In this document: one piece after another, positions 1-10,353 of the stretch
Layout: the number at the start of each line of letters is the position of its first letter
Position numbering within the stretch: the first letter of the stretch is position 1
Source of the DNA: Gnetum montanum
Lineage: Eukaryota; Streptophyta; Gnetopsida; Gnetales; Gnetaceae
DNA: 64,000 nucleotides
Direction: 5' to 3'
NCBI GenBank assembly: GCA_015680685.1
Contig: MNCI01004704.1
Span: 123,176-187,175 of the forward strand
The notes under the pieces: model-generated
The model's database searches: none
The model's input: the letters and a program-made list of their open reading frames with translations, nothing else
Told to the model about the DNA's origin: nothing
Made by a program: the position numbers and the translations under genes

Positions 1-23
1 TGTTTTGTGAACCTATTGTAGGG

Positions 24-2879
24 GTGAGAAAGCCTCAAGAGGTGACAGTGGTAACCGCCGAGGCACATGGGGCAAATGTCTACTTCAAGTACGAGGGAGT
101 AGAGAAGAGCCAACGCTGGCTGAATGGCAGGGCCTTAGACTCCCTGGTCAAGAACATTGAAAATGTGGGGCTTATGGATCTATTCTTGGCCCCGAATCTG
201 AACGTCCCTACAGCCAAGATGCTCACCCTGGTTGAATCCTTTTTCAACAAGGTGAGCTACTTTCACTTGCACATGCATGGCGTGCGGGTGTTCATTGACA
301 TCAATGACCAATTGTTCATGGTTTTGTTCGGTGTCCCTGCAGAAGGCATTCCAATATGGTTAAAATCCAAGAAGAAGTTGATCCTTTAGAAGAAAGACCT
401 TCAGAAGTGGCTAGGGCTTACCAAGAAGCGCAAGGCGCTCCCTATGGAGAAACTCAAGGAAGGACCTGCCAAGGAGTTTTATCCTATTTTTCATGCTTGC
501 GCATTCCCCTAACTACTTACCCAGGGAAAGGTCCTGGGGCTTGAGCAGGCCTGGATAATGTGTGAGGTCATGGAGGAGGGGACCTGTTACCAGTAGGCTG
601 AGCCTCTGTGTAAAGGCTTGCGGGTTGAGATCTTGGGGCACCGTATGAAAACAGAGTCCCATTCCAACATCCACTATGCCTTCTATATAGGCTGCCTTAA
701 GTGCTTCATAGAGTTCCTGGTGGTTCAGGAGAGAGGAGTCTGGGTCATGCAAAATTATGACCATATTTTCAAACCATGGATTCGCCAAGTCTTTCAGACC
801 ATCCAAGCCCAAGATCCCCCAGAACTAATTGGGGAGTCACTTTTTGTAATGACTAAGGATCAGGTGGTCCACAACATTCGTGGCCAGGATAGCGTAGGAG
901 AGATGCCCCCCACTGTGGATGGTAGTGTATCATGGGGTGAAAATTTCATAGCTGAAATCGTGGCTAGCAAATTGCTGCAGAAGAGACCTCCCCCAGCTAA
1001 GGAAACCCTTCGTGTGGAGGAGGAGGAGGGGCAAAGAATTCGGCTTAAACTATAGAGGACGTGACCTCCTATTGGTAAGTGCTTTCGTTCAGTGCTTACT
1101 TTGTTGTTGTCTACTACACTATGCTATGCTAGATGGCATAGCATAGCATAGCATCTGCCTTAGGCTATTTACTTTGAGCTAATGCAAACGTGTTTTTTGA
1201 CCACCAAAAGAAAAAGAAGAAGGCGACAAAGAAGTGTCATCCCCTAAGGCGGGGATGACGAATAAAGATGCGGAGGCCCCAGTCTCCGAGAGAAGGGCTC
1301 TAGTCAAAGGGTACAGAGCTCCTGCAGCTAAGGCAGGGCTCTCATTATTAGGGAAAATCCTCATATGGAGGAGTCTCCCTCAAATAAAAAAGATGCTAGT
1401 CTCCTTAAAGGAAAAGCACCAGCGCATGAAGAGGAGGTCCGTAGGGACCCGGTAGGAACCTCTGGTTTGGCCACCGTCATTGTCTTGCATCAGTAAGAAG
1501 AAAGAGTACAATCAGACATTGGTGAGTTTGGCAATATGTCTGCCTTGTCATAGTCCATTTTGATCATTACTAATGTGTTTGGTTATGCAACAGGTGCTAC
1601 CGCTTATGCCACAAGACCCTCCTTGGTTCACGCGGGATCCTGGACTGAAATCCCTGACAAGTTCATGTTTATGCAGGGGATTGTTGATGACATGATTAGT
1701 CACCTTTACTAGGTGGATCCCGAAGTGGGTAAGTAGTAGTGTTATCTGCTCTCGCATTGTCATGCTAAAATTTTTTGCGTTTGCTACTCATGCTATGTTA
1801 ATGCAATTGGTATGTTCTTTGTGTCATGGTAGCCTCTCTACTCAAGTGGGACCCGACACAACCTTTGAAAGTGGATGTTGTGTCCACATTCCCACTAGAA
1901 GTGACCGAGGTATCTCGTCGTGCATACGACGAGGTCTATAAATGTGCTTTGCACTCGACATGCTCCCTGTGGGAGTGCAGACGTACCAACGAAGAGCTGT
2001 GGAAACAAGCCCAGAAGGCAAAGCAAAGAGAAGCTAACTTGAGGGCCGAGGTGGAGGACCTCAAGTTGAGGAACGAGTTCCTCATGACTCAGGCTACTAA
2101 CAATGAGGACTGGCACACAACTTTGGTGGACCACACCAGGTTTTGGATAGTTGCACGCCAAAATGTCGAGACTACCCAAGAACTGATAGAGTAGTGTATG
2201 CAGATGGACCTACTAAATCAAAAGTGTCAGGACATAAAAGACTTCAGCGCCAAGGTTTTCAAATGGGGCCAAACCCAAAGAAACCATAAGCATATGTATA
2301 AATGGGAAAATGCTGCCCATTGTAAGTTATATGAAGATGCTGCTGTGGAGGCATTTACGTATGAAGCATTTGTAAATGCCATCGACACTTCTGAGGCCTA
2401 TACGAGGTTTAAAGAGCAGATCAAGGTCACAAAATCTCCTAACTAGAAGATGGCCCTTCCCATGGGAGAGACCGCAACCATCTCCTTTTCTCCAGCACCA
2501 TCAATGTGGACACTCGTCGAAAGGGAGAGAGCTACTACAGCAGATGATGCACTAGGCAATAGGTGTTGGGTTGACATCACAGCAGAGGAGGTCTGGCATC
2601 ACCTCGGGCTTGGTTTAGACCAGATACCCTTTGAGACAGATGCAGGCCCTTTTCAAGTTAGTCGCATTCTACCGTGTTAATGTTTACACTCTGTTGTAGT
2701 TTGCATTTGTTGCCCTAACTGACCACTTCACCCAAATGATGCAGGCCCCAAGTGATGGCGCAGCACCCATAGAGGGAGGGAATGAAGAGCCGGTGAGGGA
2801 CAAAGAAGGGAAAGCCAATGCACAAGGCAATGATGCAGGAGTGAAAGGCGAAAACAATGTGAACAGAGACAACCCATAA
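24..2879 (+). pseudogene. Degraded accessory ORF with intron-like gaps, antisense to the neighbouring gag-protease
   Basis: Plus-strand reading is open for long stretches, broken by frameshifts and in-frame TAG stops (2192-2194, 2444-2446 and others). The first part (24-389), with HMHGVRVFIDINDQL and FGVPAEGI, resembles the N-terminal domain of plant retrotransposon accessory ORFs (putative plant transposon protein type). The middle is Lys/Glu-rich. The part from 1833 on contains a probable coiled coil (ELWKQAQKAKQREANLRAEV), and a Gly/Asn-rich tail ends in TAA at 2877-2879. Four gaps in the coding signal have GT...AG borders: 1075-1210, 1522-1593, 1729-1832 and 2657-2744; joining across the second restores the phase of an open frame (WTEIPDKFMFMQGIVDDM). 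It faces away from the minus-strand gag-protease at 3346-7202, as antisense accessory ORFs of some Tat elements do. The introns and the membership of the same element are inference. A captured host gene is the alternative. Confidence 0.5.
1121..1155. repeat. TAGCATAGC short repeat
   Basis: A run of overlapping CTATGC / GCATAG units, partly palindromic (ctatgctatgctag ... catagcatagcatagc), lies inside the first intron-like gap of the accessory ORF. The same motif recurs many times at 8728-9160. Confidence 0.6.
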
Positions 2880-3052
2880 CTGCATGGTTTTTTTTTTTTT
2901 GAAAATTTGAAATTTTGGATTTTTGAAATTTTTGTGTAATGAATTTTGCAAACATTGTCTGAAAGAAAACAATTTTGAATAAAGCAAGAGGATTTTATGC
3001 TAACTTGTGTATTGCATACGTGCATTTTGCATAGAATGTTCATGCTTTCATG

Positions 3053-3302
3053 TGTTAGTTTTAGGCCATTTCGGGCCATTGCGTAACCTGCCAAAGAGAT
3101 GATGCGTCAACCACTTGAACGACGGCTAACTGATAACTTATGCTAGTTTTAGGCCATTTCGGACCATTGCTAGTTTTAGGCCATTTCAGGCCATAATGTA
3201 GTTTTAGGTCATTTTAGGCCTCTGCATGAATGCACATTGCTAGTTTTAGGCCATTTCAGGCCATTTTACATCGCTAGTTTTAGGTCGTTTCAGGCCAATG
3301 CG
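3053..3302. repeat. Six copies of a ~30-bp GCTAGTTTTAGGCCATTTC repeat
   Basis: Units start near 3053, 3141, 3170, 3199, 3239 and 3272. Each carries TTTTAGGCCATTT followed by GGGCC or AGGCC, so paired GGCC sites recur. The first unit is separated from the others by about 60 bp. The array lies between the end of the minus-strand protease frame and the end of the plus-strand accessory ORF, where reverse transcriptase would be expected in an autonomous element. Confidence 0.8.
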
Positions 3303-3345
3303 TAGAAGCATATGAATTGTGTGGGGGCAGGAAGCAGTGGGGTTG

Positions 3346-4149
3346 CTACGCTAGGTGAATCTGCTTCCTAACCCATCGTGGGTTGAGTGAGACGTAAGGA
3401 TGAGGTGCTTCACCAGGGCCTTCATCTACGTCATTGCCTCCCTCTTGGAAGGGCAACTCAGTCCATGCGTTTTCGTTTTGGGAATCAACTTGTTGAGTTG
3501 ACCCCTCTACTGGGTAGTCAATGTGAGTTGCAACAGGTACTTCATTCTCAGAAGTTATGACCTCTGAGCCTTCTTCCATGCCTACATTGTGGATCACTTG
3601 CGTTGCTACTTTGTCACCGTGGATCACCACTTCTTTGCCTGCATAAGGTAGGTGGATTTTCTGGTCTATGGGTGAGGAAACAACCCTAAGTTGTGCTAAC
3701 CATGATCTCCCCAAGATCAAGTTAAACTCGGGCATTTCCTCAACCATGATGAATGTTGCGCTTATGGGGAAATGGTCCTCTGCTACAAAGTTTATGTGAA
3801 CTATGCCCTTCACCACGATCCGTGCCCCATTGAACCATCTCAGGCATGATGTCGTTGTGGGCTTGATTTGGTTGACCAAGCCCAGCTTGTCTACAATGGG
3901 GAAAGGGATGACATTTGTGGCGGCCCCATCATCAATGTGTACCCTTCAGATCTGATGTTGACCGACCCGAATTGTGATGAAAAGAGGCACCGTAGTCACT
4001 TGACCTTTTTCAAGATCTTCCCTAATAGTGTTGTTACAAAAGGTTAGTTGAGGTTGTTCTGACCCTGCAGGTGTGAAGGGAAGTATGATCGAGTAGATTG
4101 TTTCTTCCTCCATTGGCATGTCTTCTTTGACTAGAGTCGCTATCAACAT
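3346..4149 (-). pseudogene. Retropepsin-like protease of element G
   Basis: Minus-strand frame from 4149 to 3346 with one in-frame TGA near 3943. The first half includes a stretch ending FITIRVGQHQI, followed by RVHIDDGAATNVIPF, which aligns with the active-site loop of plant gypsy proteases; the usual D-S/T-G reads D-D-G. A second landmark, EFNLILGRSWLAQL, is the hydrophobic-hydrophobic-Gly motif near the end of the fold. After the protease the frame becomes acidic (EEGSEV, GGNDVDEGPGEA) and ends with no reverse transcriptase. It probably followed gag as a gag-pro polyprotein. Activity is doubtful because of the stop and the altered active-site triplet. Confidence 0.75.
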
Positions 4150-4240
4150 GTTGGATCAGAGCCTCGCAGTGTGGAGTAGATGTCATGATTAGGTTGTACA
4201 AGCTTAGTGTAGTGTTTTTTTGTTTTAGAGCTTGCTTAAC

Positions 4241-7202
4241 CTATGTGAGGGCATCTAAGAGGTCTTGGCCACCCCCTTGTTTGACGCTTTCATCCTCTTC
4301 TATTTGTCCTAGAAGATGAATTTCTCGAGGAGGGGTGACTTCAGATCTGGGTTTAGATCCTTGCTGGCAAAGCGATACAGGCTGTGTGGTCATGTCAACC
4401 TTTGTCTTTGGTGGCAAAGGCACAGATGTCGGGGGTGAAGATGTAAGCTTGGGGGTACCTTGAATGGTACTTCCCTTCAATGTCTCGCCCGTGAAGTGGA
4501 CTTCTTGCCTTGTGGGATGAGAAGGTTGTTCAGCTATTTTGCGTTAGGTAGGGGCTATCGAGGGCATCAGCCCCTTGATGACAAATGGAGCTAGAGGTGT
4601 TAAAGGGTGGGATTGTGTGGCCCCGCCGATAGGTGGAACAAAGGTGGATGCCCGTGGAGGAACTTTCAGGAGGAACGGTTGTTGCGAGCTTCGACCAGCC
4701 GCTGGTGGTGCTAGTGCACTACATTGAGACACATGGACCATGAATGCCTCCTGGGGTGGCCTAGGATCACTGTCAATGCTGATGGTATTGATTATGTAAT
4801 CGACATTGTTGCCATTGAGGGGATATGTGTAGAAATACATGGATTGGTTTTCAGGGTGTACGGGGTTACTTTCGTCTAGCACCAATTTCCCCTAGTTGAT
4901 TAATCTTTGTATGTCATCCTACAACGCCAGACAATAATCCGTGTTGTGACCACAATATTGGTGGTAGTCACAGAACCTGTCCAGCCTGAAACTGCTAGGA
5001 ACTAGAGGCTCATTGTGTAGGGCCAAAGAGGGGTTCCTAAGGAGCTCGTAGTAGCGTTGATGTCTCGCGGTTGCTTCCTTCTACATCTATTTATGTTGGA
5101 TGTATCCCACTACCAACAACTACTTTAGAAGCTCTAAAGGCTTGAGAGGCAATGGGGTGTACTTTGAGCGATCTTTGCACTTAAAGTTGGGTTTGGGTTG
5201 TGTAGATGTCTCAGGCGTAGGTATAGCAGGTTGCGACATGTTGTCCTATTTGGGCGTAAGGTCAGTTGCAGGTATGGCCGGTTTCTTGTTGTTTTTTCTA
5301 CTGTTGTTGCTAGGTTTGGGCTTGGCCTCGGTTTCCATAGCGACCACCGTGGTTGTTGAGGCCTTGCCATTTTCCTTCTTTGCGAAGGTGATTTTGTAAG
5401 CAATGTAAGCTGGGTCTTTGCTTACCTCGGCCGCATCTTGTATGCTCTTAGTCTAAGCGAAGGCCTAACTAAGAGAGCTAGGAGCGAGGTAGTATAGTTT
5501 GGACTTGATGAAGTTGTTCACTACATCTTCAAGACGGCCAGCAGGTGTGCCTCCGTGATGGGCTCGCGAATCTTGTTAAAGGTTGCACTCCAACGCTAGC
5601 AACGCTAGATGAAGTTTTGGACTGGTTCTAGGGGGTCTTATTTCACACTTATCAATTGATCCATCGTGGTTTCTGGCTTCAAGTTGTACTTGAAGCACAT
5701 CACGAACTAGGTCAACAGCTCTTCTAGAGTTGAAATGGATGAGCGTGGTAGCATGCAGTACCAATCCAAGGCTTTCCTAGCTATGGACATGGCGAAGACA
5801 CGAATAATCATGTGTGGCCATTGCTGTAGTAGAAAGACTCGGACTTGAATGTGATAAGATGTGCATTGGGATCCCCCTCCCCATCGTACTTCATGAAGTG
5901 TGGAAGTGACATCCCTGGGGGTAATGTTAAGGCAGGAATTACAGGGCTGATAGGGTCATCTTGGTAAAATTCCATAACTTGTACCATGTCAGACCTAGTA
6001 GCTTTGAGGCATTTTATTTCCTTAGTGAGGGTCTAGAGAAGCTGGAATGCTTGGTCTAGACTTGGCGACGTTGTAGGTGGTTGGGGAGCTATGGAGGTAA
6101 CTCCTGCCTCTGCTATGGCGGGGGTGGCAGTATGACCCATCAACGGTACCATTGGGATGACCCCCGCGATCGATGCTACTTGTGTTATCCACCACTCGGC
6201 AGGTGGTGTTGTTAAGGCAGTGACTACGGGTTGGGCTGCCGGATAGACCGCTTGTGTCATCGATAGCGTGGACCATAGCCCTCTGTTAGGTTGTATTGTC
6301 TGCGAGGCTTGGTGGGCTTGAGAATGGACGTAGTGACACATCTGCAATGGTTGTGGGGTAGGCAAAGAAGCAAATGGGGTCCACCATGTGGACAGGCTGG
6401 GGCCTGCCACAATGGGTGGAAGAGACGTGAATGTAGAAATAGAAACAAAAGTCGTGTACGATTGTGAAGTAGGTACGGTATGAACATGTGGCAAGGTAGC
6501 CATGATTGGCGTATGATGTGCTATAGGAATAGCCTGCTGGACAGTTTGCAAAGGAATAGTAGCTACAAACAAAACAGGCGAAATAGGTGAAAGAGGGTGT
6601 TGAAACACCGCGGGATTGTCGTGGCTACCCATAGCAGTTGCAGTTGCAGGTTGTAGAAGCGTAGGCGTAATCACAAAGGGAGTGGTAATAGACAATGGCT
6701 TGGCCCAAAAGAACTGGGTAGGAGGGACAGGAGCGAGATTGGTTGGACCTCCCTCATCCGATTGGGAATTGAGTTCCTCCTGTCCATCTTGGAAAGCGTC
6801 ATCTTGGTTGAATGTTGTGTCTTATTGCTCCCTAAGCCTAGCCATTTGGATTAGCTGGTCTAGCAGCCGTTGATATTCTTGTGTTAAAGGTAAAGAAATG
6901 CTGGGAGTAGGAACAAATTCCTTTCCATGATAGTAAGCGAACTTGAAGCTACGTTTTTCCTCGAGTTCGTGTACGTCCAAGGGCAGATTAACCTGCACCT
7001 TTGCACAAAGGAAACTGTAATGCTCATGTTGCTGGGCTAATCCCTCAGGTCCCCAATTTTGGATTCTGAGGGATTGACATGTTTCCAGTGTTGGGTTCAG
7101 TGGTTGTTCGGCACCATTAGTGCCTTGAATCGTGATGGGAACTTCAACGTTGAAGGGAACTTCCACGTTGAAGGCATTAGCAGCGGTAGTTGAAAAAGCC
7201 AT
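4241..7202 (-). pseudogene. Gag polyprotein relic of element G
   Basis: The start ATG at 7202 opens a frame running to 6033 with a single TAA (6822-6824). The N-terminal part is Pro/Thr/Ala-rich and low in complexity. After a TAG, the gag core begins with SLPHFMKYDGEGDPNAHL (about 5855-5915), the usual entry to the plant retrotransposon gag domain. A frameshift near 5810 moves the signal to another frame (ARKALDWYCMLPRSSISTL). A CCHC-like knuckle, CDYHQYCGHNTDYC, is read at about 4930-4985, then the linker at 4885-4544 and a Pro-rich stretch to 4241. Gag would form the virus-like particle and bind the element RNA. The zinc motif and KYDG entry are typical of Ty3/gypsy. Several frameshifts and stops show that it is dead. 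Confidence 0.75.
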
Positions 7203-7261
7203 TACGAGCTAAGTAGTTTTGCAAAAGAGTGAAAAAAGAACAAAGAGACTAAAAAGCAACA

Positions 7262-7850
7262 AAAAGAAGGCTTTATGTCTTGTCAAATTTTTGAGGAACC
7301 GTCGATGTGACTGATTTGCACCACACAAAGCGTAAACAACTGCAAAAGGGTGTCACATTTACGTAAGTGTGCGATAGGGTATAGAGCGCATGAAAGACTA
7401 TCGTAAGATAGGAAAATCAACTAGCAATCAAGGCTTTATGTCTTGAAGGGCTTCGAAGTAATTGTCGAAGTGACCAATTTGTACCACATGATACGCTAAT
7501 GTGCAATGAGGTACAGAGCGCATGCAAGACTACCGTAGGATGGGCAAGTTAACTAGCAAACAAAAACGCTTTATCTCTCGTAGGGCTCCGGAGGAACCAT
7601 TGAAGTACCACACGATATGCTAATGTGTAATGAGGTACAGAGCACATGCAAGACTACTGTAAAATAGGCTAGTTAATTGGTGATCGGAGGCGTTCTGTTC
7701 TATAGGGCTCCCAAGGAACTATCAAGGCAATCGATCTGCATCGTACAAAGTGCAAACAACTGCAAAAGGGTGTCACGTTTACGCTTATGTGTATCAGGGT
7801 GCAGAAGGCTTACAAAACTACTGTGACACGTGGAAAAGGCACCAAAAGCC
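7262..7850. repeat. Four degenerate tandem units in the leader of element G
   Basis: Units of about 120-165 bp begin near 7270, 7431, 7568 and 7687 with variants of GGCTTTATGTCTTG, and share a tail with GTACAGAGCGCATGCAAGACTA and a TGCAAAAGGGTGTCAC block in the first and last units. They lie just upstream (minus sense) of the gag start at 7202, so they would form the 5' leader of the RNA. No coding signal is evident. Confidence 0.65.
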
Positions 7851-8504
7851 CTCCTTCTAATGCCAAAAAACTGTAGCAACTAAAAATGTTGATGGCTGAA
7901 AAACACCGAGGCATCGAAGGGAGCGACAATTCGACCCTATGTCCGTAAGAGGGCTGTGTTGGGTGTGAGCAGATACAGAGCACCCTAAATAGTCTGGTCG
8001 ATCAGATAGGAACTTAATCAGTGTCTATATAGCCTTTTGCAACATATAATTTGAAAACAAGGATGAAAGCGCAAAGTAATGCTTAAAAGTAAATAAGGCA
8101 GAAAATAATGCAAAACACAATAATAAGTAGGAAACAAAGTAAAATGCAATTAGAAAAATGCACCACTCCAAGGCTACAAGTTTGCCCTGTCTGGATGGAT
8201 ACGGTCGGTTGCACAGCATTGCGGAGTGCAGAGATTCCAAGAGTAACCAGGACGTGTAGAGAAAAGGTGGTTTTACACTTGGGCATGGACTTAGGAGCTA
8301 ACAATGCGGGGATTCTACCAAGGTGGTAGAAAGGGGACAAAACAAAATGCCAACTTGTGTGGAAATGCTAACTGTTTGCAGTGTCAAACAGAAAGTTTAC
8401 AATGCTCAATGTTACAATGTGCCGGGAAGAGAGCTTGAGTGCCAAAGAGAAGAAAAGTTGAAAAAATCAAAAAATTCAAACCCTTTGAATGCTGCTTGTT
8501 GGGC

Positions 8505-8512
8505 TATTTATA
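8505..8512 (-). promoter_or_regulatory. Candidate TATA box of element G
   Basis: Minus-strand TATAAATAG in a GC-richer context, about 1.3 kb upstream of the gag start at 7202. Position and sequence match LTR promoters elsewhere in the window, but no transcript evidence is available. Confidence 0.45.
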
Positions 8513-8727
8513 GGACCAAGGGTGCGCGAAAGAGGTGATTTAAACGCCATGTGCCCTAGGCCCACGTTGACTTGCTTGTGCCGCACATGCCAGCATGACC
8601 GTTGGATGTGCATGACTATTGTGACTGTGAGTCTGCTATGCTGTAATTGCACCGTCAGCGTCTGGAGACGTGTGCCAATAATTCAATTAGGTGAAGTGCA
8701 TTGATGTCACACAACCACTTGCATGCT

Positions 8728-9160
8728 TTGCTGCGCTTCATAGCGTAGCATGCTTGACGTAGCATAGCATCTTGTTGTGCATTTCGCTGCATGTGTGTTG
8801 CATACTTGCTACACTACGTAGCGTAGCGACTGGCCTTAGTTGCGAAAACTTTGCATCCCGCACTGCGGAACTTGAAATCTTGCTCGTTCTGCCCTTTGAG
8901 TTGCTTTCTGTCTCTTCCGTAGGATTTCTATGCCTTGTTGCGCCATGTAGCTCAACATAGCATAGCAGCAGACATGGTTCACCACATCCTGATGGAAAGG
9001 GACATTGTTGAAGGACTTGAAGTTGGGCAAGGGAACTGGTTGTATTACTGTTACAATGCTATGCTACGCGTAGCATAGCGTAGCGTGGCATTTCATTTTG
9101 CAATTATTTTCTGAAGCTTGCTATGCTACATAGCGAGGTGGAGCGTAGTGTAGCAGACTT
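8728..9160. repeat. Dispersed TAGC(A/G)TAGC palindromic motif cluster
   Basis: Clusters such as CATAGCGTAGCATGC, ACGTAGCATAGCATC, CTACGTAGCGTAGCG and GCTACGCGTAGCATAGCG recur near 8740, 8765, 8815, 8955, 9060 and 9125. Several are near-palindromes centred on TACGTA or ACGCGT. They lie upstream of the minus-strand TATA box, in what would be U3. Confidence 0.65.
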
Positions 9161-9540
9161 CGTGACTTCGTGACTTAGAAAACTTGCAGAACTATTTCGC
9201 ACATCCTAAATGCTGCTACCAACTCCGCACATCATTTCTAAGTAGGTTATCGGCTGGGCAGACTACTTAGGTGGATAGGCAGGATGATCCGTAGAGCCTG
9301 TTTACACCCAAAGTAGAAAATTTGCCGAACTGGCCAGCCTAAATTCAGAGCATTCTCCTCTCGAAGAGCTACCGTAGTGCTGCGCGAATTGCAATGACTA
9401 GTGAAACAAGAATGACTTCGATTTTTTTGGGGTGTTTCATATATGAGAAAATTATGCTTATAAGTGAAGCAATTCCACAATTTATCTTATATCCCATATC
9501 CTATTTATCATCTATAATCACATTTACAATTTCACAATTT

Positions 9541-9545
9541 ATCCC
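9541..9545. repeat. Target-site duplication ATCCC (left copy, E1)
   Basis: ATCCC directly precedes the LTR start TGATGAG and is repeated at 19295-19299 directly after TCATCA. Confidence 0.9.
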
Positions 9546-10335
9546 TGATGAGTGGCGAGGTACCCCTATACTCAACCATACGAATACGAGCATCTCATGC
9601 ACGATCCAGTCGAACTCTAAGGACTAAGTGCTTATGCGCCCTAATGGGACACTTAAGGTTAATCAATGATTGTCCTCCCAAACTTACTTGTATTGTCATG
9701 ATTGTATGGTTAAGTAAGTTTGAGGTATGTGATTTTTATAACTTTTATCTTTTTAATGCCTATGCTAGTAGGGAAGGATGAAAAGACTAAGTGACTAACT
9801 TTCATTAACTATTCACTAACTAAGTTCTAATTGTCCTAGCATCACTATCCATTCCCACTTACCATACACACCCTGAACCAATGCAACACTGCTGAGATTA
9901 TGAAACACTATTCATTACTGGGTTACCAAGCGTTACACACGTGCTCGAAGCGATCGTACTGAATGCACTTAACTAGAAGAGTCAAGGGTTGAGAGAGATT
10001 GATTATCTAGGAAAGCATTTAAAAATTTAACACAAATTAAATCCTATTTAGCTTAGTTCATATGTTGCAAGGTTTATCAGAAAGTTCGTATTTATTGCCA
10101 TACACAAATGTGTGCTTAGGTACAATTTGCTCGAATAAAGATCCATTCACTTTAAGACCCCTACTGTGGGCACATGGAAATTATTCTAACTCTGGAATGG
10201 TAAAACTTCTATAGTTTGGCTAAGTGACTAACTCTAGATCCTTGAACAAGGGAAAGCTATCTCTTATTTATATACATGACGGCAAGCCGCGATATCGTGT
10301 ACGCGATATCACGTATGCAATATCATGGCTCATCA
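9546..10335 (-). repeat. E1 3' LTR (790 bp)
   Basis: Reads TGATGAGTGGCGAGG ... GGCTCATCA on the plus strand. In element sense, U3 has two GATATC palindromes at 10290-10325 (CGATATCGTGTACGCGATATC and a degenerate neighbour), then a TATAAATA box (plus coordinates 10265-10272), then R/U5 with an AATAAA-type signal. Confidence 0.93.
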
Positions 10336-10353
10336 TACCCCCATGACTAAATG
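10336..10353 (-). promoter_or_regulatory. E1 polypurine tract
   Basis: In element sense, CATTTAGTCATGGGGGTA abuts the 3' LTR. It would prime plus-strand DNA synthesis. A near-copy (TAGTCATGGGGGT) lies 556 bp upstream at 10893-10908. Confidence 0.8.

Larger units (their letters stand above)
7851..9540 (-). other. Probable 5' LTR and leader region of element G
   Basis: No supported gene. On the minus strand a TATAAATAG box reads from 8512 to 8505 and could drive transcription leftward into gag. The partner LTR lies outside the window, so LTR borders, PBS and target duplication cannot be fixed. The segment 8728-9160 carries many TAGCATAGC / TAGCGTAGC motifs. Short ORFs here show no family resemblance. 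Confidence 0.4.

Noticed and set aside
5100-5403. Overlapping ORFs on both strands near 5.1-5.4 kb
   Set aside because: The plus-strand ORF is a shadow; the minus text belongs to the Lys/Pro-rich linker of G gag.
8025-8704. Several short ORFs on both strands
   Set aside because: No shared frame or motif; they fall in the presumed LTR of G around the TATA box.
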